Source: Bimuria novae-zelandiae CBS 107.79 (Eukaryota; Ascomycota; Dothideomycetes; Pleosporales; Didymosphaeriaceae). Taken from it: a stretch of DNA of 64,000 nt. The notes below the pieces were generated by a model. That model searched no databases and was not told the DNA's origin. It saw nothing but the letters and a program-made list of their open reading frames with translations. The number at the start of each line of letters is the position of its first letter. Positions within the stretch are counted from its first letter, which is position 1. Below are positions 45,980 to 56,322 of this stretch, piece by piece. The translations under genes were made by a program, and so were the position numbers. The stretch lies in contig ML976703.1 of the NCBI GenBank assembly GCA_010015655.1, positions 210,740-274,739 on the forward strand, given 5' to 3'.

Positions 45980-48674
45980 ACATCCACTATTGTACGCCGT
46001 CTCATCAGGAAACACGCCTGCGGTCCGGCGACCTTCCATAGCATGATGTGCCCTGCATTTCACGTCTTAATGATCCGAACATATCTTTTTGTATTAGCAA
46101 GCTCTCCAGTGCTTCCTTTCGGAAAGCATTTCCACCTTTGTCTTGATGTTGTCCTGCTTTCATTTTCATATCAACGTCTCCGACCATGGCTACATTGGCG
46201 TTTTGTAACTCAAAATAGGTGGGCCTTGGCTTTTGGACCTTTGCACTGATACCACAACAGTTTGATTGCTGTAATAGTTTTTATTGTGCGAGTGTAGTTA
46301 GGTTTCGCAAGACAGAGCTCCGGTTCTTAGGTTTGTCCAAGGCTTTCTCTGTCTAGCAGAAAGTGCGGTCAAATAATGTACAAAAAATGACGGCCTGCTT
46401 ATATAAGGGACGAGATCTTTTGGTCAAGGAAAGGGGCGGTTTCAACATAGGAGCTCTACAATGATACCCTCAATGTGACCGAAGGAGTCATCATCCCTCG
46501 TAAAGTATATATTATCTAATATCTGACCCAATCATGTTTCAATAATGTCTGCCGAAATGCTTTTCACCATAGGCCAAGGGTCCTCCCGTTGTACATGGCC
46601 TCGGGACTCTGAACGTCGCTCCGCATCGGGAGTCAATACGCGCAGATCAAGCGCCTCCTGTCGAGTCCCGCCAATGAGAGTTTGGGGTAATATGGAAGTC
46701 GAGACTAGCCGCACCCAAGGTATTGCAGTCCTTCAGGCATCTGTCAAGGTCCCACCCATCATTCTAAAGTTGTTCGTGTTCATGGTCGCGGCAGGCACGA
46801 TGATCGGATGCCTGCGGGCACTGGGGTTGCTTCGACGCGGCTTGGCTTCAAGGATCAGCTCCACTCGGCGGTATTGGCTGACGCGCATGCGCCTACCGGC
46901 CAATAGGAGCATTTGCGAAAGTTTTGGCATGGAGGTTTCCGAAAGCATCTGAGAAGTGCCAAATGGGCTTTGCAAGCTACACAGTAGACGCCGACCGATA
47001 CGCAGAGCTCGTGTGAGGAGAGTATATGTAGTATTGGTATTGGAGAGGCTGAAAACGTTGACCTGGAGCCATCGGGTTGCTTGCAGGGCAGCCACGTATG
47101 AACGACTTTCGACAGAACCTTGGACAGGCCGCTATATGTTACATAAATGGTGTGTGTTGTGAGTCAGCTTTTGATGGTGTGAGAGATTTTCCTTCGCTGT
47201 TAATTGCGACCTTTCCAGATTACGCAATTTACACACGCCCTTACGGGGGCTGGCCGTTCCTACGATGAGGAATTAACTGAGCGTTTAAGATACAAATGAG
47301 CATTAGGACTCGTTCACACAGTATAGAACGTGTGTGGAAGTCTCTTCTATACAGAGCAGAAACGTAAGCCGGAAAGGCCAACCCCTGTGAGGAATGCACA
47401 GTGCGATATTATAACAACAAAAGAGCTCTGAAAGAAAATGCATAGAAAAGTTGGTGGAGATGATCTGATTGGCGGGTTCAGTGCAGAACTTGCGAGACTG
47501 CTTCGAGCCTGGCCCGAATACGTAGCGACAAGCGACGTTGTTCGCTGCTTTGGCATCAAGGGGGTGTTACGCCCAATTGTCTCTGTCCTTGAAACTTGAC
47601 TTGAAGCAGTCCTGCTGAATATGGTATGCGGCATACAATCAAAAGAAAACGGCAGCGCTGACCTTTGCAACGAAGCAGGCTTGATGTTGGTGATGACGCT
47701 CGGAGTGCTTTCTGATGTACTCCCCGCGGCATTCAAAAGGTCAGCGCATTCTGGGAAAGGTCTGGGTTGGGTTGAGTTGAGGCTAGCTTGTTGCGCATTG
47801 CCACCTCTGCATCCGATTACACGAGCTCTTAAGTGATTTCGATGGTTCAAGCGAAAGAGTGCTCTTTCCATTGTGCTATTGTACGGTGGACTTCATATTC
47901 ACCAACGTGTTCAGCAACCGGTGTTGCAGCCTCGCCTCCTCTTTTTAGTTTAGCGCCCTGGGCATTTCAAGCATCCAGCGTCTTTGCCTCAACCTCAAAC
48001 TCTACTCACCCTTCGCACAGTCGGTAGCCCCAATTGTTCACTTTCTGCTCATCTGTTTACTTCTCTACTACCCAACTCTAAGCCTGAAACGTGTGACTTC
48101 GGCCTCTTTCTTTCGGCACCTTCTTTTCCGGTGCTCTTTTCCTCCTCACATCACGCTCCGTCGAGCAAAGCCAACCCTCGGGCATCTGGAAGAGTGCGCA
48201 AGTCACTGCACTTGAATCGCCGCTCCTTCGGGAATGTTTCTGTAACTTCGTAGAAGATATCCTGTACATATCACCGCCATCGACACTGTGCTACAGAGGC
48301 AGCAGACCCCAGGTACGAAGAGCCTTCTTTACCAGCCGCTAGATATACAGCTTGCCCGTACACAGAAGTCCGCTGCATTTTCAATCAGCAGCATGCGCAT
48401 TCAGTATCGCGGGGTAACTTGATGCAGATGCAACTGTCTTGCTCGTTTTGAATGCTGCACCCAGAGGCTGACTATACTGGCTTACAGACAAATCCACCGT
48501 GTCACCTTCCACTGCCCACGCAGCCCCCTTTGATCAAGACTTTTAGGCACGTCCACCTCGTAAGTTCACACGTCCGCCTCGTAAGTTCACTTAACATCCC
48601 TCAATTCTGAAGCACTGCCCGCTTCTACAACGCTGGAGCATTCTGGTCACGGGCTCACCGCGTTGCAAGGTATA
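45980..48674. other. 2.7-kb region without a recognised gene
   Basis: Minus-strand open stretches at 46532-46714, 46733-47095 and 47347-47871 were read. The first two could be parts of a small spliced gene (possible acceptor GGCTAG near 46705), but they have no recognisable domain, so I do not call them. The final kilobase is pyrimidine-rich on the plus strand, like a fungal promoter and leader for the gene at 48675. Confidence 0.5.
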
Positions 48675-51600
48675 ATGCCGCCAAAGCGCAAGATCAAGGC
48701 AACAAAGCCGCCAGCCATCGCATCGCTCAAGGTACCGCCAGGTAAGTCTTTGCCTCGCAGCTATTTTCCGGCTCACGTATACTGCGTCCAGCGCATGCTA
48801 ACATGCTATTGTCTTGGCGCAGCCAAAGCGGATAGGTCGCCTAAGCGAAGGAATAGTGCAGGTTTCCCTGGACCGAAGATGTCGCGTCTTCATTCTTCAG
48901 AACCTCTCCATATGAAAACTCGACGAGCTGTTAAAACAGCCTCAAACCGAGACAGCTCTGGCGCTCCGTCAACGGCTAGCTCCGACAGTCGGCGGAGCTC
49001 ACTCAACGACACATCGCGTTTCGAGGATGGCCATTCAGAGATTGAGGATGAGCGCCCAACCAAGCGCAACCGACTTTCACCCGATTCTGGTACAGACTCC
49101 TTCGCTGATCAGATCGACATCGCGGGAAATGAACCACATTCTTCCATGTCGGACCAACGCAATGCAATTCATGGTTCGAAAGCGTCTCCGAAAAAGAGGC
49201 GCGCCTCGAATGGATCTTCTGAGTCAAGCGAATCGCGCGCAAATGGTGTTCGGACACGGACCCAAAGCGACACTTCAGAACGGCAACAACCGCGCAGGAA
49301 GAAACGGAGGACAACAACACAACCTCCAATTGAAGTCGACCAACCACCGGAACTGACAGATGCTTCGACCGCGCCCAACTCACCTGAGCAAATTCCAGAT
49401 GTCGACAGCAGTCAAAACTTACATCATGTTCTCCCGACTAATGGCGACGCACCTGCGAAGATGGGAAGACGTCTCCCTGGACGTCGTCGCGCACCACATC
49501 CTGACATCAACGTGGAAGTTGACTTACGACGCCAACTCAACCTGAAGATGAGCTACCGCAGTCTTGCGAAAGTACAGAAGAACATATTAGAAGAGCTGTC
49601 TAGCCGGACGACAGCATTACTGGATAATGACCCTCAGTTCCACAAACAGTGTCCAGAATATGAGCCTCTCATGGCATCCCTCGACCAGTACAAAGAGACC
49701 CGAGTCACGCAGATTGAAGCGCTTCGAAGGGAGAAGCTCGCGCAACTAGAACGAGTGATTGCGGCGGAGGAGCATATTGCGAATGAGAAATACGTTCAGC
49801 GATTCTATGACCTGCAAGAGGATCTACTGCTCCAATGTTTCTACAGGGCAAAACAACTCCAGCGGGAGTCGAGAAAGAATCAGGATGCAGCAGGGACTGA
49901 GGATGAAGATAACATCCTGCCCCTGGCACGTTTTGCTTTCCCGCCATTGCACGCCGACGACCGGGTCGGTTCAAAGCACGCCTCGCGCAGTCGCGCCTAC
50001 ATTGAAACCGAGCGCTTACTCAACAATGAACTTCGTAGAGTGCTGTTTGGACGTTCACTGACGCACTTCATCACCGAAGACGAAGATGCAGATGATTCCA
50101 TACTGGAAACTCCTAATGCTGCCGGTTTCGCAACCTTCACTGGCCCCGATAGAACGGACGCCATCGCTCATCAAAATATCAAAGACTTGATCGAAGCAGC
50201 CAATGATATCGAAAACGCGCCGATCGCAGATGAAGCGACCAATGCACTACATGTGCTTGCACATCTGTCGGCAGAGGTGCCCCGCATCACTGTTCCCAAG
50301 AATATTCACCCGCTAAAATCCAATGGATCAGCTGCTGTCAATGGCCCACAGGTACCCCCAAGAGGATTAGGACGAGTGCCATCGCCTGCCAGGGCACCTT
50401 CCGAGTCATCTGTTACTATATTCAATCCCACCCAGACGGAGCCAGAACATGCCCAAAGAACAAATACTCAGGTGCAGGACCTCGCCTTGCAACAGCAACC
50501 GTCCTACGTCATGAACGGCATCCATCCTGTTAAGGAGAAGGCTGTGCCTCCGAAAGAGCTACCGGCTCGGTCTACACATCGTATTATGGATATGCTCAAC
50601 AATGACTCAGACATGCCAATGCCACTCTCGACTTCGCGACTTCCTCCGACAACGTCCGTCGACCAAACACATAGTGCTACGCCCTCACGCAGTGGACGAC
50701 TAGGTCTGTCGTCAATCATACATCAATATGACGTCCAGTCAGACCGGAGTGCGTTGGCAACTCGGGCTGAACCGATCCCTTCGCGAGAAGCATATTCCTC
50801 ACCCGCGCCTGGACCTGCATGGCCTGAGGTGCCGCCTAAGCCCACTAGTCATATTCGTCCAATGAGCTATGAAGAGCTCCGTAGGAGAGACCCTCTTCAT
50901 ATGCTGCGGGACATGCTTAACGCCAAAAACAAAACTGATGGGAAACCTGCCCCTATTCAGCGCTCGGGTGTGTCGGTGAGTGCTTCGCAGGAACGCGCGC
51001 AAATGACAGCCCCGTCACTTTCTTCGCGGCCACCTAGCCCTTTGAATACATCCGAGAAGATAGGACAGACGAAGGAGTCTCGCAGACCTTCGAACTCATA
51101 TAATGCTTCACCATCGACAGCGCCTTTATCTTACCAACAGTCACCGAGCGCAGCACACACCTATCTCCCTCGTCAGGGCTCTCAAGACCCGGGATCTTCC
51201 CATTGGGAGCGTGATAGGCGTCTTAGCGGCTCTAAGGTGCCGCAGCCTCCCACACCGCAGACTTACACAGGAAGTCCACGGCAAAGTCAGACGGCTCCAC
51301 ACCAAAGTCTATTCTCTACAACCACTGGTCAGGCGTCAGCATCAACCCAGCTGCCCTCCATTAGTCAATCCCTTAGCCTAAAGCCGTCTGGGTCACAATC
51401 AAATGCCCCTATTAACTTCCGTTTTGCGCATTATGACCCTGCGCCTCCACGGTCCGCGTATCAACCTTCTCAAGCGAGCTACCCGCCTTCATCAAGTGTG
51501 CCGTCTCATGCGCTAGCTCCACCACATTATTCGCCCAGCTATAGTGGGCCATCATATCAAGGAGGCTACATTCCTCCACCGGGCAGTTTTCAAGCACCAC

Positions 51601-51971
51601 CTCCGCCTCCAACCACAACAACCAATGCCTCCACTCCCTACCCCGCTCTGAAGATCCATCAGTACGGTGGGCAGCCGATTCTACCAGCAAATATGGCACC
51701 GTCTCCATCACATTCTCAACCGCCCAACATGAATTTTATCGGCCAGGCTCCCCCTCCGCTCGCGTACTCCCCACCTCAGCACCAAGCTGTTCCGCAGCGG
51801 AATCCGTCGCACGATGCCAATGATCCGCGAGAGCCTTCATTTGAACGTAGTGCTGAGCCCGGATCGGGCCCGGTCCGCCAGCCGCGTCGACCGTATCGAT
51901 CATATCATGCGCCAGGGTCGCAATTTAGGGCATACAATGGACCACACGACACTAGGAGACGAGGTGGTTGA
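48675..51971 (+). CDS. Large disordered nuclear-type protein with central coiled coil
   Basis: Exons 48675-48741 and 48823-51971 give 1,071 residues. The 81-bp intron (GTAAGT, TGCTAAC branch site, GCAG) is a multiple of three and free of stops, so reading through adds 27 residues; splicing is preferred because of its perfect signals. The N-terminus is highly basic (MPPKRKIKATKPP, RRKKRRTTTQPP), as in DNA- or chromatin-associated proteins. Around residues 255-390 is one ordered, helical part (LRRQLNLKMSYRSLAKVQK..., then EALRREKLAQLERVIAAEEH). It resembles in style the helical core of Sds3-like co-repressor subunits, but I cannot assign it. The rest is Pro/Ser/Gln-rich; the C-terminal 200 residues are Pro/Tyr/Gln-rich and end in RRPYRSYHAPGSQFRAY. 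A chromatin role is a guess. Confidence 0.7.
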   Translation: MPPKRKIKATKPPAIASLKVPPGKSLPRSYFPAHVYCVQRMLTCYCLGAAKADRSPKRRNSAGFPGPKMSRLHSSEPLHMKTRRAVKTASNRDSSGAPSTASSDSRRSSLNDTSRFEDGHSEIEDERPTKRNRLSPDSGTDSFADQIDIAGNEPHSSMSDQRNAIHGSKASPKKRRASNGSSESSESRANGVRTRTQSDTSERQQPRRKKRRTTTQPPIEVDQPPELTDASTAPNSPEQIPDVDSSQNLHHVLPTNGDAPAKMGRRLPGRRRAPHPDINVEVDLRRQLNLKMSYRSLAKVQKNILEELSSRTTALLDNDPQFHKQCPEYEPLMASLDQYKETRVTQIEALRREKLAQLERVIAAEEHIANEKYVQRFYDLQEDLLLQCFYRAKQLQRESRKNQDAAGTEDEDNILPLARFAFPPLHADDRVGSKHASRSRAYIETERLLNNELRRVLFGRSLTHFITEDEDADDSILETPNAAGFATFTGPDRTDAIAHQNIKDLIEAANDIENAPIADEATNALHVLAHLSAEVPRITVPKNIHPLKSNGSAAVNGPQVPPRGLGRVPSPARAPSESSVTIFNPTQTEPEHAQRTNTQVQDLALQQQPSYVMNGIHPVKEKAVPPKELPARSTHRIMDMLNNDSDMPMPLSTSRLPPTTSVDQTHSATPSRSGRLGLSSIIHQYDVQSDRSALATRAEPIPSREAYSSPAPGPAWPEVPPKPTSHIRPMSYEELRRRDPLHMLRDMLNAKNKTDGKPAPIQRSGVSVSASQERAQMTAPSLSSRPPSPLNTSEKIGQTKESRRPSNSYNASPSTAPLSYQQSPSAAHTYLPRQGSQDPGSSHWERDRRLSGSKVPQPPTPQTYTGSPRQSQTAPHQSLFSTTTGQASASTQLPSISQSLSLKPSGSQSNAPINFRFAHYDPAPPRSAYQPSQASYPPSSSVPSHALAPPHYSPSYSGPSYQGGYIPPPGSFQAPPPPPTTTTNASTPYPALKIHQYGGQPILPANMAPSPSHSQPPNMNFIGQAPPPLAYSPPQHQAVPQRNPSHDANDPREPSFERSAEPGSGPVRQPRRPYRSYHAPGSQFRAYNGPHDTRRRGG

Positions 51972-52506
51972 TGTATCCTTCGTGGGATCATCGTGTGCCG
52001 AGCTAGACCCTTGGTCTAGCTTCATTCATTGTGCCCTCTCTCGGTTTTGCATCTAATCCTATCGGCACCGCAGACGACGTAGTCGGCTAGAACGTTCCTG
52101 CGTCACCCTTTCTCTTTTTTGTTTTTGTATTATTGGTGTGGACCTTGAGCATGGCGTTTGCATAGCATAGAAGTGAGAAGGTTGGCATTCGAGCTTTGGC
52201 TTTGTGAAATTTTGGTGGAGTTCGGCTCAGGCTTGAGTCTTCTTGTTGCTGTATGCTTCGTTTGTGAGTTTGTCCGCTTGGGATTCAGTAGCACAGGCCC
52301 ATACCACGGGTAGGGTCCTTTTATAGTAGAAGTATAATGAGCGTCCAGTATTGGGCGGGTGTGTAATGCAATGCGATCATTTATTAACATAAACAGTGAC
52401 TGTTCATAAACGTGATGAAAATACTCGGTGGGCAAAGAAAAAAGTAAGGTGGATTACGTCTCTATCTGGGGTATCATCTCATTAATTCGTTCGTCGCCAT
52501 CCTTCT
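51972..52506. other. Convergent intergenic region
   Basis: This is the 3' spacer between two genes that end toward each other; nothing else is seen. Confidence 0.6.
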
Positions 52507-53928
52507 CTACACCTTCCTCTGCACTCTCGGCGTAGGCGTCGCCCACTGCTTCCTGGTACCTCCACTGTCAAACCCACCCCTGACCTGTCCCGTCGGCGTA
52601 CTCCCTACCTTTTCAAATAATCGCTGCGCCGCGGGCGTCAACCCGCCCACTCTTTTTGCAGACGACTTTCCTGCCTGCGCCATCATGGCAGGGGTCGGGG
52701 CGGACAAGAAGCGCGGCGTCTTTGTTTCGCCTTTGAATATGCCTAGTCCATGTCCAACACTACTTACATTCGCTGCGGAGGCTTCAGGTCGCCGCGAAGA
52801 AGCTATCCTGTCCACCATTTTGTGATGCAGCTTTTCGCGCTCGGTAGCTTCGTTGATGGTGAAGGGCGAAACTGTGGAGCCCTTTGTTGTGAAGCGGTCG
52901 AGCAGATCGGTGGGCGCCGCTTCGTCATCGGCATCGTCTGCAACGGGTGGGAGCGCGTCGACAAAGGCGTAGCCGTTCACGCGCGGCGTTTCGCTGCCAG
53001 CGAAGCCGCCTTCGCTCGCCGCTAAGCGAGGTCGGCCGGCGATGGCGTCGCGCACCGCTGACATGGTGGGACTAGGGGGCCTTGTGGGCTCGCTGGTTTC
53101 TACCGGCATGCGTGTATTGTGATGCAAGACCCTCTTGGGCGGCGCGAGCGATGCGGCCTCGGCGTTTTGCGCGCGGGTCGGGGCCCACGCTTCGACGCTA
53201 TCAGGCTCGAACATCAAGCTGTTGAATGCGGTATGTTTATGCGAATTTGGTGCTGCGGGACGGTCGGCGTCGAGGTCTTGACTTGGTCTGAGAATGAGCT
53301 CTGTGGGGTCGGAGGGTCCCTTGCGGCTTTCCAGGACTTTCTGCTGGGCAAGGCGCTGCTTGGAGGCGTATCTGTTGCCGTCCCGGAGCCAAGCGTTCTT
53401 CTCAAAACGCTTCTTGTTGGCGTGGTCGAGGATGCGGGTGAAGGACTCTTGGTCCTCGGACGTGTATTTTGCTTGGAAAGCGCCCAGACCCATGTCCAGA
53501 TCCACTTTGTCAAGCCTCCCCAGGCCTTCTTCATCGTCCTCAAGCTCTTCGTTGCCAGCTTGTGTATGTGGCGTCCCTGCGCCCCAGGAGCTGGGTGTCT
53601 CCCCTCGGTGCATCCCCATGTTCTCGAACCTCGTTGCTCGTGCCCTCCGTCCAGCCACCGGGGTCATGACCTCGGTCAGCTTCTTGCCCGCTTCCCGTAG
53701 CCACGTTTTGTCTTTGCTTTCCAGTGCGCTGAGATATTCGCGCTGGGCATCTGTCTCCGCGAGGCCGGGAAAATAGTCGCGGCGAATAATGTGGGAGATG
53801 GCAGAAGTGTACGTGTCTTCATCCAAGACAACAGATGGACGCTTTATGCGCTTTGGTGCTGGCGGAGGTGGCATGAGAGCAGTAGAAGCATCGCGCTTCG
53901 TGAGCGCTTTGGAGTTCGACGATGACAT
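52507..53928 (-). CDS. ess2: Spliceosome-associated nuclear protein ESS2/DGCR14
   Basis: ESS2 (DGCR14 in man, Bis1 in fission yeast) is a nuclear protein found with late spliceosomal complexes. Single exon, 473 residues, about the family's length. The family signature runs from the N-terminus: PSVVLDEDTYTSAISHIIRRDYFPGL (residues about 31-56, abbreviated), then the helix REYLSALESKD. Later conserved parts are the SLDxF-like region FQAKYTSEDQESFTRIL, NKKRFEKNAWLRDG, the FNSLMFEPD motif and, near the end, KGETKTPRFLSAPTP and LTPAAQRLFEK. The C-terminus is Gly/Arg-rich and basic. No introns. Confidence 0.93.
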   Translation of the reverse strand: MSSSNSKALTKRDASTALMPPPPAPKRIKRPSVVLDEDTYTSAISHIIRRDYFPGLAETDAQREYLSALESKDKTWLREAGKKLTEVMTPVAGRRARATRFENMGMHRGETPSSWGAGTPHTQAGNEELEDDEEGLGRLDKVDLDMGLGAFQAKYTSEDQESFTRILDHANKKRFEKNAWLRDGNRYASKQRLAQQKVLESRKGPSDPTELILRPSQDLDADRPAAPNSHKHTAFNSLMFEPDSVEAWAPTRAQNAEAASLAPPKRVLHHNTRMPVETSEPTRPPSPTMSAVRDAIAGRPRLAASEGGFAGSETPRVNGYAFVDALPPVADDADDEAAPTDLLDRFTTKGSTVSPFTINEATEREKLHHKMVDRIASSRRPEASAANVSSVGHGLGIFKGETKTPRFLSAPTPAMMAQAGKSSAKRVGGLTPAAQRLFEKVGSTPTGQVRGGFDSGGTRKQWATPTPRVQRKV

Positions 53929-54508
53929 GGCGGTGGTGTATGGTGCGTAGAGGTTGTTAGTTGTTTGTTGCTTGTTGCCGACATATGAAGGGTGTCTGTT
54001 GCTGAGATGGGTGCAGTTGGGCCGTTTAAACGAATCTCATGCTAGGCAGCCATGTGGAGCTGCCTCATCAGGCGATTCGGTTCCAAAGTAGAGATTTTTT
54101 CGTTGAGTCGCGTTGCCTAACGTGCAACCACGGATGTACTGAACCAAAGGAAACTATTTGGTGGTGCGCGAAGAAGGGTCATGCCAAGATAGCGGGTGAT
54201 CGCTTTCACCGCCTTCAGCCTTACCGCGGCGTCGGGAGCCTCTTGAGATTACGTCATAAACGCGAGCACGATTTGGTTACGTGGGTGTGAGGACTTCTAC
54301 ATATTCAACAGAGTCTGTAAGGTGTCCAGGTATTGGTTCAGCCATGCCGTGGTATCAAAAGCATTGTTACGGCCTCATCCGGGCGTTGATATAGCCCATG
54401 TTCCCAGACGCCATGCGCCATGCCTCCCTGTCCAGCGCAGACCGCCATCCTCAGCGCGGCACGAGGGCGTGTACCGAGTGTCCAACTTCTTTTCTAAGTC
54501 CACCGGTT
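53929..54508. other. Intergenic region
   Basis: This is the upstream region of ess2 and the 3' region of TIF6, which lies on the same strand. Nothing else is seen. Confidence 0.55.
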
Positions 54509-55426
54509 TCAGTAGAACGATTCCACCATCGCATCCTTGTGCGTCGTGTTGATGGCGCTGGGGCCATTGCCCTCACCTAGCCTAAAGACAGACTCGACGA
54601 CTGACAGCTCGGTGGCCGTGGTGTCGAGACCCGTCACAGCCATCCAGTCGTTGACCACCATGCCTGCACCCACAACCGCACTGCCGCGATTGACACTGCC
54701 TGCCACTAACGGCACCTGCAGCAGGCTGCTCAGCTCGTCCTGATCTTGGATGCTCGTCTTCGGATGCACGATGCCGCCCTGATTGCTCAGCGCCATATAG
54801 CTGCCCGTCAACACGTTGTCGGCAATGGTCTGTCGAAAGACCTCGACGCCCAGCACGTCTGCTATTATCTCCTCCGTCTCGCGCTCGATGTCTGGGTGTA
54901 CAAGCGCGACATGGTCGTTGCAGCAGATGACGTTGCCGAGCGCGGACAGGCGCTCCTCGATTCGCTGGATCTTGACGCTGTCGGGGATGGAATTGCGGAG
55001 ATGCTGCAGTTCTTGGTCCGTCGTTGTGGTGGGGACGAGGAGACCTTTCTTGTTGCTGGGAGCTGTTAGCTTCCTGGATGGGTCTGGCGAGTTTGTGCAG
55101 ACGTACCCAGCCGTCAATCGGCCGACGATTCTCGTGCCTGCTATGGTAGCATGGCAGATGGGTATGACATCTTGGAGCTCAGCCTCGAAGACGCTGTTGC
55201 TCTCACGTCAGTAATCCAGCGCCGCCTGCAAAACGCACACGCGCGCATTCGGTTGGTGTACCTGTAGAAGTTCTCAGAAGCCCCCACTGCCACGATCGCA
55301 TACGCGTTTGTGAGCGTGGAAAATACGCCAACCCTGTGCGATAAGGTAAGCACGTGGACCGCTCGTGGCTACTGCAGCGGGGCGGACGTACTCGTTCGAA
55401 TTCTCAAATTGCGCGCGGACCGCCAT
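54509..55426 (-). CDS. TIF6: Ribosome anti-association factor eIF6
   Basis: eIF6/Tif6 binds nascent 60S subunits in nucleus and cytoplasm, blocks joining with 40S and is removed by Efl1-Sdo1. Four coding exons on the minus strand: 55426-55392, 55333-55262, 55193-55107 and 55055-54509, giving 246 residues, the family's size. Introns are 58, 68 and 51 bp, clustered in the first third. The sequence follows the family closely: [123 protein letters not shown]. The C-terminus is MVESFY. The fold is five repeats around a five-fold pseudo-axis (pentein). Confidence 0.97.
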
Positions 55427-56322
55427 TTTGTGTGATTGTGCGTTCACTAGCTGCTGTTCCGTTTAGCAAGGGCGGGGAGAACGTGGCTAAGAAAATGAGG
55501 TGAGGTGAGTTGTTGTCGTCGCCGTCGTGGAAGCTCGAATTATTGAGCGGAGCGGGATGATTTTCTATGACTGAGGGGCAACGTGCAGGGACCCCAGGGA
55601 AGGCTAGTGGATATGAATCATTCTGAATCGCGCCTGCGCCCCACCAAGCGTTCGGTGACTCTTTCTGTGCTTACGCGCCAGCCCTTCGCACGAAGCAAAA
55701 CTTCCTTTCATCTCGCACACCGTGCACTCAACTCGTTGTCGCATCATATATCGTAAATCAAGTAAACACAAGTCATGACGAGACGAGTCGTTTTGTATCT
55801 GCGCTGTGGCCAAGGTCCATTTCGTCGCCAGACCTCTGTGCCATCCAAGCACCTATCTGCAATTACAGGCCGTGTATTATGTGCATCGATTCAGATCGAT
55901 TCAGGTTCCAAACATTAGCCTCGGTCGCATATTATCTGATGTGGCCATTCCATCTTTCCCCAGTAGATGCGTCTCCAAATTCTCCAAACAAGCTTTTATA
56001 CAGAGAGTAGTAATAGACCCCGTCTAGAAACATAAAAAAAGCCCGCTGAGCCATGCAATGCTGTGGAATCCGAACCAAGTCGCTAAAACGCAGACGCCAC
56101 CGGTTAGGGGCTATAAACGAAGAAATAAAAAAGATGGAGTAGTATGTGCATGAGCTGCGCGGTACGAAAGACGCGTCATAAGAACAACATTAAAAAGCAA
56201 CATAAGTTCGTGAATAGGCATTATGTGAACGTCGTGGAGACGAAATGTCTTGTAGACTCAAGAGCGTGCGCGATGAGGCAAATGAGAAGGAAGAGACGGC
56301 GAGATGCGATGTGAGAGAAAGC
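55427..56322. other. Intergenic region
   Basis: It contains the TIF6 promoter and the 3' region of the Ser-rich gene. No gene is recognised. Confidence 0.55.

Noticed and set aside
46532..47095. Possible two-exon small gene on the minus strand
   Set aside because: Two open stretches could be joined by a weak acceptor, but no conserved motif or clear donor/branch signal was found.
47347..47871. 174-codon minus-strand open frame
   Set aside because: Ser/Thr-rich with a random-looking hydrophobic stretch, no ATG-anchored context or neighbour support; could be a real orphan but not supportable from sequence alone.
47800..47890. Possible tRNA with intron on the minus strand (A-box-like TAGCACAATGG)
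   Set aside because: No matching B box (GGTTCGANNCC) follows at the right distance and no acceptor stem can be closed.
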